From contig JAZQDV010000010.1 of the NCBI GenBank assembly GCA_045546975.1, forward strand, positions 186,001 through 250,000: 64,000 nt of DNA, given 5' to 3'. Positions 34,234-41,351 of the stretch are shown one piece after another (within the stretch, counting starts at the first letter, position 1; the number at the start of each line of letters is the position of its first letter). The notes below the pieces were generated by a model, which saw only the letters and a program-made list of their open reading frames with translations, was not told the DNA's origin and ran no database searches. Both the position numbers and the translations under genes were made by a program. This DNA comes from SIG480 sp045546975 (GTDB taxonomy: Bacteria; Bacillota; Clostridia; Oscillospirales; JAAYXM01).

Positions 34234-34929
34234 ATGCGTAGAGGTAAAAAGTATATCGAAAGTGCAAAACTCATCGATCGTGCAGTACAGTACGAGGCTG
34301 AGGAAGCATTTGAAATCATGAGCAAGTTCGGCAAGGCAAAGTTTGACGAGACAGTTGAGCTTCACGTTAAGCTCGGTGTTGACTCACGCCATGCTGACCA
34401 GCAGGTTCGCGGTGCGGTAGTTCTTCCGCACGGAACAGGTAAGACAGTTCGCGTTTGCGTATTCGCAAAGGGCGACAAGGCAAGTGAAGCAGAGGCTGCA
34501 GGTGCAGACGTTGTAGGTGCAGAAGACCTTCTCGCAAGAATCCAGAACGAGAACTTCTTCGATTTCGACGTTGTTGTTGCAACTCCTGACATGATGGGTC
34601 TTGTTGGTCGTCTCGGTAAGGTTTTGGGTCCGAAGGGCCTTATGCCGAACCCGAAGGCAGGAACTGTTACAATGGATGTTGCTAAGGCAATAGCAGATCT
34701 TAAGGCAGGTAAGATTGAGTACCGTCTTGATAAGACAAACATCATTCACTGCCCGATCGGTAAGGTATCATTCGGTACAGGCAAGCTCACAGATAACTTC
34801 AACACTATCGTTGGCGCTATCGTTAAGGCAAAGCCTGCAGCTGCAAAGGGTACTTATATCCGCTCATGTGTTGTTACATCAACAATGGGTCCCGGCATCA
34901 AAGTCAACGTTGCGAAATTACTTGGTTAA
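34234..34929 (+). CDS. rplA: 50S ribosomal protein L1
   Basis: A 231-residue L1 with the family motif GRLGKVLGPKGLMPNPKAGTV near residue 125-145. It binds 23S rRNA at the L1 stalk and commonly represses its own operon by binding a mimic in the mRNA. AAGGAGG lies seven bases upstream of the ATG, right behind the structured leader. The downstream stalk genes have their own promoter. Confidence 0.98.
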   Translation: MRRGKKYIESAKLIDRAVQYEAEEAFEIMSKFGKAKFDETVELHVKLGVDSRHADQQVRGAVVLPHGTGKTVRVCVFAKGDKASEAEAAGADVVGAEDLLARIQNENFFDFDVVVATPDMMGLVGRLGKVLGPKGLMPNPKAGTVTMDVAKAIADLKAGKIEYRLDKTNIIHCPIGKVSFGTGKLTDNFNTIVGAIVKAKPAAAKGTYIRSCVVTSTMGPGIKVNVAKLLG

Positions 34930-34935
34930 TTTTTG

Positions 34936-34964
34936 TTGACATTTCAGAAAACATTTGGTATAAT
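34936..34964 (+). promoter_or_regulatory. Promoter of rplJL
   Basis: Perfect TTGACA and TATAAT with 17 bases between, beginning seven bases after the rplA stop codon. Confidence 0.9.
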
Positions 34965-34970
34965 ACTTAG

Positions 34971-35095
34971 TGCGTCTTAAGACAGTAGGTGCCGTTGGCA
35001 TAATCGCGTCGCGAGCCTACCGAGGAGCAAGTTATATTTAGCACAATTGTGTTTTGTAATTTGTAACCCATGCGTCTTAATGCGCATGGGTTTTT
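34971..35095 (+). promoter_or_regulatory. Ribosomal protein L10 leader
   Basis: The 5' region before rplJ contains the L10-leader pattern GACAGTAGGTGC...AATCGC...GAGCCTACCGAGG, in which GTAGG pairs with CCTAC. It ends in a strong intrinsic terminator (AACCCATGCG, loop, CGCATGGGTTTTT, 35065-35095). In the known family, L10 with L12 binds this RNA and favours termination, limiting rplJL expression. Confidence 0.85.
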
Positions 35096-35123
35096 CCATT
35101 AAATACAGACGGAGGTGAAACAC

Positions 35124-35777
35124 ATGCCAAGTGCAAAGGTTTTAGAGCAAAAGAAGCAGTTGGTTGCAGAGCTTGCCGAGAAGATGAAGAATGCAAGCAG
35201 CGGTGTTCTCGTTGATTACAAGGGAATTAACGTTGCTGATGATACTGCTCTTCGTGCAGAGATGCGCAAGAACGGTGTTGACTATAAGGTCATCAAGAAT
35301 ACTCTCATTCGCTTCGCTGCGAAGGAAGCAGGTCTTGAAGGTCTTGACGAATTCCTCGAAGGCACAACAGCTCTCGCTATCAGTGCAGATGACGTCATAG
35401 CTCCTGCAAAGGTTGTAAACGAGTTCGCAAAGAAGAACGAAGATATCTACAACATCAAAGCAGGTTTTATGGATGGCAAGGTTGTAAGCGTAGAAGAGAT
35501 TAAAGCTCTTGCAGATCTCCCGAGCAGAGATGTTCTCCTTGGAAGACTTGTTGGAAGCTTGCAGGGTCCGATTTTCGGTCTCGCTCTTGTGCTTAAGGCA
35601 ATCGCAGAAAAGGTGGAGAAGGAAGGTCCTGTTGATGCTTCCGCTCCTACAGCAGAGGCTCCGGCTGAGGAAGCAGCTCCTGCTGAAGCTCCCGCAGAAG
35701 AGGCTCCTGTAGCAGAAGCTCCCGCAGAAGAAGCACCCGCAGCAGAAGCACCCGCAGCAGAAGAAGCTGCAGAATAA
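35124..35777 (+). CDS. rplJ: 50S ribosomal protein L10 with acidic Ala-rich tail
   Basis: A 217-residue L10. Residues 1-165 are canonical: leader-RNA- and rRNA-binding N-terminal domain (KKQLVAELAEKMKNASSGVLVDYKGI) and the helix that docks L12 dimers. About 45 additional residues at the C-terminus are a low-complexity run of Ala, Glu and Pro (units like APAEEAP), probably disordered. ATG at 35124 follows GGAGGTG; the upstream in-frame GTG at 35115 overlaps the ribosome site. Tails of this kind occur in some Clostridia; the function is unknown. Confidence 0.95.
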   Translation: MPSAKVLEQKKQLVAELAEKMKNASSGVLVDYKGINVADDTALRAEMRKNGVDYKVIKNTLIRFAAKEAGLEGLDEFLEGTTALAISADDVIAPAKVVNEFAKKNEDIYNIKAGFMDGKVVSVEEIKALADLPSRDVLLGRLVGSLQGPIFGLALVLKAIAEKVEKEGPVDASAPTAEAPAEEAAPAEAPAEEAPVAEAPAEEAPAAEAPAAEEAAE

Positions 35778-35809
35778 TTAAACAATTATAAATTTAGGAG
35801 GTAAATATC

Positions 35810-36187
35810 ATGTCTGAAAAGATCACAAATTTCATTGAAGAAGTAAAAGGCTTAACAGTTCTTGAGCTCAACGAGCTCGTAAAGGCACTCGAGGAAGAGT
35901 TTGGCGTATCAGCAACAGCAGCTGTTGCAGTTGCAGCTCCGGCTGCAGGTGGCGCAGCTCCGGCTGCTGCAGAGAAGGATTCCTTCGATGTAGTTCTTGC
36001 TGATGTTGGTGCTGGCAAGCTCAACGTTATCAAGGTTGTTCGCGAGATCACAGGTCTCGGCCTTAAGGAAGCTAAGGACCTCGTAGAGGCAGCTCCGAAG
36101 GCAATTAAGGAAGGCGCAAGCAAGGATGAGGCTGATGCTATCAAGGCAAAGCTTGAAGAAGCTGGCGCAAAGGTAGAACTTAAGTAA
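35810..36187 (+). CDS. rplL: 50S ribosomal protein L7/L12
   Basis: A 125-residue stalk protein: the N-terminal dimerisation domain (KITNFIEEVKGLTVLELNELV), an Ala/Gly-rich hinge near residue 38-55, and the factor-binding C-terminal domain (EKDSFDVVLADVGAGKLNVIKVVREITGLGLKEAK). TTAGGAGG precedes the ATG. It is cotranscribed with rplJ. Confidence 0.98.
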   Translation: MSEKITNFIEEVKGLTVLELNELVKALEEEFGVSATAAVAVAAPAAGGAAPAAAEKDSFDVVLADVGAGKLNVIKVVREITGLGLKEAKDLVEAAPKAIKEGASKDEADAIKAKLEEAGAKVELK

Positions 36188-36206
36188 TTAAGCTACTTAC
36201 ATTTGA

Positions 36207-36238
36207 TTTGCAGAGGGTAAAATTTTACCCTCTGCAAA
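36207..36238 (+). terminator. Perfect palindrome after rplL
   Basis: TTTGCAGAGGGTAAAA and its exact complement, 32 bases without a loop. No T-run follows, so it may be a weak terminator or a 3'-end stabilising hairpin. Confidence 0.6.
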
Positions 36239-36306
36239 CAAAGTGAATCAGAGTTTCTCATATATTTGCATACGCAAATAATGAGTATGAGAAAGTTAAT
36301 ATTTAT

Positions 36307-36398
36307 GGAGAGTTGGCTGAGCTGGTCGAAGGCGCACGATTGGAAATCGTGTAACGGCTAATACCCGTTCGAGGGTTCGAATCCCTCACTCTCCGCCA
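36307..36398 (+). tRNA. tRNA-Ser (anticodon GGA)
   Basis: A 92-base class II tRNA with long variable arm. Acceptor GGAGAGT pairs with ACTCTCC, discriminator G, CCA encoded. The anticodon arm CACGAT-TGGAAAT-type loop carries GGA. A weak inverted repeat (TTTCTCATA...TATGAGAAA, about 36256-36297) stands before it. Confidence 0.96.
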
Positions 36399-36401
36399 AA
36401 A

Positions 36402-36435
36402 CAAAAAATCCTGTCGAAAGATAGGATTTTTTTGT
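36402..36435 (+). terminator. Terminator of tRNA-Ser
   Basis: AAAAATCCT and AGGATTTTTTT around a GTCGAAAGAT loop. Confidence 0.75.
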
Positions 36436-36438
36436 TTT

Positions 36439-36584
36439 GTATTATTCATTTTTCGTTATTCAATATTCATCATTCATTAAATGTGACAGGATTTTTTTAA
36501 TGAATAATGAATGATGAAGTCGCTTCGCTGGTGAACAATTAATAATTGAATTTCTTTGGTTTTAATAATTGAATTTCTTTGGTG
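36439..36584. repeat. AT-rich repeats before the helical bundle gene
   Basis: TTCATCATTCATTAAA near 36464 faces TTTAATGAATAATGAATGATGAA near 36497-36519 as an inverted repeat. Immediately after, TTAATAATTGAATTTCTTTGGT is present twice in tandem (from about 36538 and 36560). No gene is supported in this stretch. Confidence 0.6.
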
Positions 36585-36590
36585 ATGATA

Positions 36591-36950
36591 ATGAAGGAAA
36601 ACATTTTAATTAATAAATCAATAGATTTCGCAGCAAGGATAATTAAGTTGCAAAGATATTTAGTTAAAGATAAGAAAGAAACTATCATATCAAAGCAAAT
36701 AGTTAGAAGTGGTACAAGTATTGGTGCGAACATCAACGAAGCCAATTATGGACAAAGTAAGGCTGATTTTATATCTAAGTTACATATCTCATTAAAACAA
36801 ACTGCTGAAACTGAATATTGGTTAAGATTGCTTGTTAAATCAGAATTACTGACAAATGAAGAGGGAGAATCTTTACTCAAAGATTGCCTTGAAATAAAAA
36901 GAGTGTTGATTTCCTCAATCAACACCGCCAAACAAAATATAGATAAATGA
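36591..36950 (+). CDS. Four-helix bundle protein (S23/IVS family)
   Basis: A 119-residue all-helical protein of the family first found in 23S rRNA intervening sequences: SIDFAARIIKLQRYL near the start, ISKQIVRSGTSIGANINEANYGQSKADFISKLHISLKQTAETEYWLRLL in the middle (key Arg, Ser, Gly and Asn-Glu-Ala positions). The family is often found as orphan genes near repeats; its role is unknown, and some relatives work with diversity-generating reverse transcriptases, none of which is present. The start is uncertain (36579 to 36591) because the ribosome site is weak. AT-rich relative to neighbours. Confidence 0.85.
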   Translation: MKENILINKSIDFAARIIKLQRYLVKDKKETIISKQIVRSGTSIGANINEANYGQSKADFISKLHISLKQTAETEYWLRLLVKSELLTNEEGESLLKDCLEIKRVLISSINTAKQNIDK

Positions 36951-36954
36951 ATTT

Positions 36955-36983
36955 AACTGTCACTTTTGTGGCAGTTTTTTTCT
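36955..36983 (+). terminator. Terminator of the four-helix bundle gene
   Basis: AACTGTCAC, TTTT, GTGGCAGTT and a run of seven T. Confidence 0.8.
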
Positions 36984-37010
36984 TGCGTTTTCTTTTTTGT
37001 ATGTTATACT
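36983..37010 (+). promoter_or_regulatory. Promoter of the structured RNA at 37017
   Basis: TTGCGT and TATACT with a 16-base spacer. The predicted start, seven bases on, coincides exactly with the first paired base of the RNA (GCGACACAACT). Confidence 0.6.
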
Positions 37011-37016
37011 GAGTTT

Positions 37017-37176
37017 GCGACACAACTGAATATTATGGACAGACTATAGGAGAAGTGTTTTTGTTTTGGTAAAAATGCATTCTCTATTTTGGCTTTCTCT
37101 TATAGTTTGTCAAAGTTGTGTCGCAGCAATCGGAGATATGCATTTTTCGTGCGTAGCTTCGGCTGCGCACTTTTTT
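37017..37176 (+). ncRNA. Structured RNA of about 160 nt ending in an intrinsic terminator
   Basis: GCGACACAACT (37017) pairs with AGTTGTGTCGC (near 37116-37126). Inside, GACAGACTATAGGAGAA pairs with TTCTCTTATAGTTTGTC, with G-T pairs. AAAATGCAT and ATGCATTTT flank a further interaction. The 3' end is a tetraloop hairpin GTGCGTAGC-TTCG-GCTGCGCAC followed by TTTTTT (37149-37176). A small gene with AAAGGAG begins 22 bases later. The layout of promoter, long closing stem, terminator and ribosome site fits a leader or independent regulatory RNA. I cannot assign it to a named family. Confidence 0.65.
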
Positions 37177-37197
37177 ATTTACAAAGGAGAAAACGTT

Positions 37198-37331
37198 ATG
37201 CCTGATTACAAAACAATGTACCTTGATTTATTCAAGAAACTTTCATTGACACATCCGAAGAGGATGGCGAAAAATTAAGGATTATTGATTTCCAAGAGCT
37301 TCTCGACAAGGCAAAACAAGACACCGAATAA
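37198..37331 (+). pseudogene. Broken mini-gene after the structured RNA
   Basis: AAAGGAG and ATG at 37198 open MPDYKTMYLDLFKKLS, but this frame stops at 37278 after 26 residues. From about 37243 another frame continues as IDTSEEDGEKLRIIDFQELL and ends at 37331. The second stretch has coding-like composition, so the original product was probably a hydrophilic protein of about 44 residues broken by a single indel. Function unknown. Alternatively the 26-residue product is real. Confidence 0.5.
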
Positions 37332-37388
37332 AAAGGCGGCTTCGTGTTACACTATCATTTACCTATGTATATAATCAGGAGGTAAAAT

Positions 37389-37823
37389 ATGATAGAGCAG
37401 GATACCATAAAACTTTTGAGAGAATGTGATGCGGGAGTTAAAATGGGTACATCCTCAATAGATGATGTGCTTGATAATGTAAGGGCAAAGAAGCTCGAAA
37501 AACTCTTAACTGGCTGCAAGGATGAGCATAAAAAGCTCGATCGGGAAATTCAGCAGTTGCTTGATAAATATAAAGACGACGGAAAAGAGCCTGCGGCTAT
37601 TGCAAAGGGTATGTCCTGGGTGAAGACCAATATAAAACTCGCTATGGAAAACTCCGATGCAACTATTGCAGACTTGATGACAGACGGCTGCAATATGGGC
37701 GTGAAGTCCCTTAACAAGTACCTCAATAAATATAAAGGGGCGGATGAGGTATCCAAAGATATTACAAAACGATTGATAAATTTAGAAGAAAAATTGACGG
37801 TTGATATAAGAGAGTTTCTGTAA
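37389..37823 (+). CDS. Conserved helical protein of unknown function
   Basis: A 144-residue, largely alpha-helical soluble protein. Notable segments are IKLLRECDAGVKMGTSSIDDVLD, EHKKLDREIQQLLDKYKDDGKEP, GMSWVKTNIKLAMENSDATIADLMTDGCNMGVKSLNKYL. The heptad-like spacing and Glu/His-poor core look like a DUF2383/ferritin-like four-helix bundle without obvious metal ligands. AGGAGG precedes the ATG at 37389. It converges on a manganese catalase gene across a perfect palindrome. I do not recognise a specific function. Confidence 0.75.
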   Translation: MIEQDTIKLLRECDAGVKMGTSSIDDVLDNVRAKKLEKLLTGCKDEHKKLDREIQQLLDKYKDDGKEPAAIAKGMSWVKTNIKLAMENSDATIADLMTDGCNMGVKSLNKYLNKYKGADEVSKDITKRLINLEEKLTVDIREFL

Positions 37824-37857
37824 AAGCGAACCTCCGCATATATGCGGAGGTTCGCTT
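37824..37857. terminator. Bidirectional terminator palindrome
   Basis: AAGCGAACCTCCGCATA and its exact complement, located between converging genes. T-rich sequence follows on the plus strand. Confidence 0.8.
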
Positions 37858-37873
37858 CTGTCTGTTTTGCTCA

Positions 37874-38536
37874 TTAATTAAATGACGGCGGGGTGGTTTC
37901 GTTCTTTGCAAAAGTATTAGGACCGGGATCGGACATTGAAAAATACATTTTTGCGGCTTTTGTTGTACCAAAATCTTTGTTTGAACCGCTGTTTTGTACT
38001 TTGTTGAATGCGTCGCGGAACATTTGATTGTGAGCTTCCTCGCGGTTAAGAAGAAAATCAATAGTTTCTTTTACTTTTTTATCGCTTATCTGGCGATATA
38101 AATATTCATAAACTACTTTTGCGCGTTGTTCAGACGCAATGTTGCTTAAAATATCTGCGCACAAATCCCCGGTTACGGTGACATAATCTGCTGTCCATGA
38201 GTATCCTGAGGCATTTATGAGTCCCGGGTTTAATCCAAGAATAACGTGTGACTGAATTTCTCCTGCTTGTACCGTCATTGCGTCCACATCATGGCCGTTA
38301 AGCAAATTGATGGTTTGTGCAACCATTTCCATATGACCGAGCTCCTCGGCGGCGATGTCAAGAAACAAGTCCTTGATTTCGGGGTCTTTAACGCGGAAGC
38401 TTTGCGACATATACTGCATAGCGGCTTTTAGTTCTCCGTTTCCGCCTCCGAGCTGTTCCTGAAGCAAAACGGCGTATTGCGGATTTGGTTTCTCTACTCC
38501 TACGGGGTGAAAAAGCATTTTTTCGTGTTTGAACAT
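37874..38536 (-). CDS. Manganese catalase (CotJC-type)
   Basis: A 220-residue ferritin-like dimanganese catalase. The ligand-bearing helices are visible: LLQEQLGGGNGELKAAMQYM, DIAAEELGHMEMVAQTI and IASEQRAKVVYEYLYRQI, with NREEAHNQMF giving the last pair. In Bacillus the CotJC homologue is a spore coat protein; cotJA and cotJB are absent here, so it may be cytoplasmic peroxide defence. TTGGGAGG precedes the start. Residue spacing agrees with the family. Confidence 0.92.
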   Translation of the reverse strand: MFKHEKMLFHPVGVEKPNPQYAVLLQEQLGGGNGELKAAMQYMSQSFRVKDPEIKDLFLDIAAEELGHMEMVAQTINLLNGHDVDAMTVQAGEIQSHVILGLNPGLINASGYSWTADYVTVTGDLCADILSNIASEQRAKVVYEYLYRQISDKKVKETIDFLLNREEAHNQMFRDAFNKVQNSGSNKDFGTTKAAKMYFSMSDPGPNTFAKNETTPPSFN

Positions 38537-38633
38537 CTTGTTTACCTCCCAATATAGTTTTAGTTATTTTTTGCAGGAGTCCAAAGCAATATTCACACTC
38601 TGCCAAAATGTGTGCGATCTTTTAATTGTGTAC

Positions 38634-38662
38634 TTTACAGTGATAAAAATTTTTTGTATAAT
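38634..38662 (+). promoter_or_regulatory. Promoter of the EamA transporter gene
   Basis: TTTACA and TATAAT with a 17-base spacer. Confidence 0.75.
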
Positions 38663-38693
38663 AGTGCGTAGACTTATAAAAGGGGAATTGGAA

Positions 38694-39569
38694 ATGAAAC
38701 GAGGAATTATATATTCTCTTATAACCGCGGTTTTGTTCGTCACTTTAGAGCCCGTAAGCAAGCTTATATCAGGTACGGTTAATCCCTACGCCATCACTTT
38801 TTGGAGATTTATCATAGGGGCAGTAATCCTTATTCCGTTAGCTGCTTTGAAAATCAAAAAAGAAAAGGTACATATAAGCTTAAAAGATTTTGGAATTATG
38901 ACAGCTCTTGGTGTCCTGTTTATATGTATCAGTATGATAGCTCTGCAGATAGGTGTACAAAAGGCTGATTCACCGTCGCTCATTGCAATAATTTTCTCGT
39001 CAAACTCCATATTTACTATTATCTTTGCAATTCTTATCCTTAAAGAGAAGTTGAACAGAAACAAGGTTATCGCATTGGTTTTTGGTGTTGTCGGTGTTCT
39101 TGCCTGCACGGACTTGTCATCAGGGACAAACCTTGAGTCTGTTCTCTACGGTGTGTTTGCTGCGGTAAGCTTCAGTCTGTATACAGTTCTCAGTCAGAAA
39201 TTCACAAAGAAGTTTGGCGGTATCATCCAGACAAGCGTTGCATTTTTAATGGGAAGCATAATACTTTTAGTCTCACTTCTCGTCTTGGGGGTAGATATCA
39301 CACCGACATTCTCGACAGATATAGTAATCACATTGTGCTGTCTCGGATTTCTTGTAACAGGCATCGGATATGCCTGTTACTTCCTCGCAATTGAAAAGGG
39401 CGGACCGATTATGGGCTCGCTTGCATTTTTCATAAAACCGATACTCACGCCGTTTGTAACGCTTTTCATAAACGGCATCGTACCTGACTGGAAGGTGTTT
39501 GTTGCAGTTGTATGCATTGTCATTGCATCATACTTTGCAGCATATAAAAAGGAAAATAAAAAGATATAA
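38694..39569 (+). CDS. EamA/DMT-family transporter
   Basis: A 291-residue membrane protein of the drug/metabolite transporter superfamily: ten predicted transmembrane helices as two EamA repeats (about 5-140 and 150-285). SGTVNPYAITFWRFIIGAVIL at the start and VLACTDLSSG in the middle are typical. ATG at 38694 follows AGGGGAA; upstream in-frame codons lie over the promoter. It exports or imports small metabolites, substrate unknown. A strong terminator follows. Confidence 0.92.
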   Translation: MKRGIIYSLITAVLFVTLEPVSKLISGTVNPYAITFWRFIIGAVILIPLAALKIKKEKVHISLKDFGIMTALGVLFICISMIALQIGVQKADSPSLIAIIFSSNSIFTIIFAILILKEKLNRNKVIALVFGVVGVLACTDLSSGTNLESVLYGVFAAVSFSLYTVLSQKFTKKFGGIIQTSVAFLMGSIILLVSLLVLGVDITPTFSTDIVITLCCLGFLVTGIGYACYFLAIEKGGPIMGSLAFFIKPILTPFVTLFINGIVPDWKVFVAVVCIVIASYFAAYKKENKKI

Positions 39570-39580
39570 CTTATATATTC

Positions 39581-39619
39581 AGCGAGGTCTGTTTTTTATA
39601 AAAACAGACCTCGCTTTGT
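39581..39619 (+). terminator. Terminator of the EamA gene
   Basis: AGCGAGGTCTGTTTTT, loop TATA, and the complement AAAACAGACCTCGCT, then TTTGTT. Confidence 0.85.
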
Positions 39620-39678
39620 TAAATGAAGAGGTATTCATCCTGCTTGATTTGCAATAATAAAGACAGAGGTGAATATAT

Positions 39679-40974
39679 ATGGAATCTATATGGAACAAAG
39701 TGGGAAAGACGAAGTTCAATCCTCTTCGGGAAGATATAAAAACTGATGTTTTAATTATTGGCGGTGGACTTTGCGGACTTTTGTGTTCGTATCTTTTGCA
39801 AGAAGCAGGCTTTGACTGTGTACTTGTTGAAGCAAACGAGATATGCGGTGGCATAACAAACGGAACTACTGCAAAAATCACAATTCAACACGGACTTATA
39901 TATAGTAAGATAGGTGAAAAATACGGTCAGAGCGCAGCGGGGTTATATTATGAGAGTCAGAAGAGTGCATTTGAAAAACTGAGCGAAATGGCAGCTTCAA
40001 AAGACTGTGATTTTGAGGTTTGCGACTCTTACGTATACTCTCGCGGAGAGCGAAGAGCAATAGAAAAAGAAACAGAGGTATTAAACCAAATCGGTTGCAA
40101 GGCTGAATTTTGCGAAAAGACAGAGCTGCCGTTTGAAGTTTTGGGCGCGGTTAAAGTGCCGAGGCAGGCAATGTTTCACCCTCTTAAATTTGCTTTTTCA
40201 ATTGCGGAAGGCTTGCCCATATATGAAAACACTAAGGTTCTCGGATTGAAACCGGGAGTTGCATTTACCGACAAAGGGAAAATCTCTGCGGGAAAAATCA
40301 TTGTTGCAACTCATTTTCCTTTTATCAACAAGCACGGAGCATATTTTGCAAAGCTGTATCAGGCGAGATCGTATGTGCTTGCGCTTGAAAATGCGCAGAA
40401 CATTGGGGGTATGTATGTTGATGAAAACGACAAGGGACTATCTTTTAGAAAGTACCGAGATTTGCTTTTGCTCGGTGGAGGAGGTCATAGAACAGGCAAA
40501 ATGGGAGGAAACTGGGAGGAGTTAAAGCAATTTGCGGATGCGTATTATCCCGATTCAAGAATTGTCGGAAGGTGGGCAACTCAGGATTGTATGACACTTG
40601 ACTTCATACCGTATATCGGGCAATATTCAAAGGCAACACCGGATTTGTACGTTGCAACGGGGTTCAATAAATGGGGAATGACGTCCTCAATGCTCTCTGC
40701 CATAATTTTGACGGATATGATATGCGGGAAAAAGAATGAATATGCAGAGCTTTATTCACCGTCAAGAAGTGTTTTTCATCCGCAGCTTGCAATAAACATG
40801 TTTGAGTCAGTAAAGGGAATTGTTACTCCTTTTGCACCGCGGTGCCCTCATTTGGGATGTGCGCTGAAATACAACAGACAGGAACATTCGTGGGATTGTC
40901 CGTGCCACGGCTCGCGGTTTCGGGAAGACGGTACGCTTATAGACAACCCGGCAACCGACGGAAAAAATATGTAA
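39679..40974 (+). CDS. FAD-dependent oxidoreductase with C-terminal Rieske domain
   Basis: A 431-residue protein. Residues of about 20-340 form a DAO-type FAD domain (TDVLIIGGGLCGLLCSYLLQ; TLDFIPYIG and VATGFNKWGMTSS near its end). The C-terminal 60 residues carry a Rieske [2Fe-2S] site, CPHLGC and CPCHGS, with two Cys and two His. This arrangement is known for Clostridia and Bacillus flavoproteins of unknown substrate; electron flow between FAD and cluster is an inference. GACAGAGGTG lies upstream. Monocistronic. Confidence 0.9.
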   Translation: MESIWNKVGKTKFNPLREDIKTDVLIIGGGLCGLLCSYLLQEAGFDCVLVEANEICGGITNGTTAKITIQHGLIYSKIGEKYGQSAAGLYYESQKSAFEKLSEMAASKDCDFEVCDSYVYSRGERRAIEKETEVLNQIGCKAEFCEKTELPFEVLGAVKVPRQAMFHPLKFAFSIAEGLPIYENTKVLGLKPGVAFTDKGKISAGKIIVATHFPFINKHGAYFAKLYQARSYVLALENAQNIGGMYVDENDKGLSFRKYRDLLLLGGGGHRTGKMGGNWEELKQFADAYYPDSRIVGRWATQDCMTLDFIPYIGQYSKATPDLYVATGFNKWGMTSSMLSAIILTDMICGKKNEYAELYSPSRSVFHPQLAINMFESVKGIVTPFAPRCPHLGCALKYNRQEHSWDCPCHGSRFREDGTLIDNPATDGKNM

Positions 40975-40984
40975 TGCATCACAC

Positions 40985-41018
40985 AAGAGCTATTTAGAAA
41001 AAATTCTAAATAGCTCTT
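40985..41018. promoter_or_regulatory. Upstream operator of sdpRI, also a possible terminator
   Basis: AAGAGCTATTTAGAA, AAAA, TTCTAAATAGCTCTT: an exact 15-base inverted repeat overlapping the -35 box. It shares CTATTTAGAA with the second palindrome. Confidence 0.75.
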
Positions 41019-41045
41019 GACTTTTTGCGTCGAACACTATATAAT
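41017..41045 (+). promoter_or_regulatory. Promoter of sdpRI
   Basis: TTGACT and TATAAT with 17 bases between, sandwiched by two palindromes. Confidence 0.85.
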
Positions 41046-41071
41046 CTATTTAGAAAGATTTCTAAATAGAT
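41044..41071. promoter_or_regulatory. Downstream operator of sdpRI
   Basis: ATCTATTTAGAAA-GA-TTTCTAAATAGAT, an exact inverted repeat over the -10 edge and start site. ArsR-type repressors bind such 12-2-12 palindromes. Confidence 0.8.
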
Positions 41072-41084
41072 GGAGGCGATGACT

Positions 41085-41351
41085 TTGGGAATAAACGAAA
41101 CGTTGAAAGCTATATCGGATCCCGTAAGGCGTGATATATTGTCTGTGCTCAGGGACGGGAAGAAGTCTGCAGGTGAAATAGGGGAATGCTTCAATCTTAC
41201 GGGTGCGACGGTTTCGTATCACCTTACGAAGCTGAAAAATGCAGATTTGATAGTGGAAGAAAAGTATAAAAACTTTATATACTATCAGCTTAATACATCT
41301 GTTTTTGAAGATGTCCTTTCCTGGATTTATATGTTGGGAGGTAAAAAGTAA
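41085..41351 (+). CDS. sdpR: SdpR-type ArsR-family autorepressor
   Basis: A winged-helix repressor of about 88 residues. NETLKAISDPVRRDILSVLRDGKKSAGEIGECFNLTGATVSYHLTKLKNADLIVEEKYKNFIYYQLN covers the whole ArsR fold; metal-binding cysteines are absent, as in SdpR. In Bacillus, SdpR represses sdpRI and is sequestered by SdpI when toxin is bound. TTG at 41085 is preferred since GGAGG lies seven bases upstream; ATGs at 41070 and 41079 are too close to it. The stop overlaps the sdpI start. Confidence 0.88.
   Translation: MGINETLKAISDPVRRDILSVLRDGKKSAGEIGECFNLTGATVSYHLTKLKNADLIVEEKYKNFIYYQLNTSVFEDVLSWIYMLGGKK

Noticed and set aside
37066..37278. 70-codon frame running through the structured RNA into the mini-gene
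   Set aside because: It crosses an intrinsic terminator and has no ribosome site; the real start of the mini-gene is ATG 37198.
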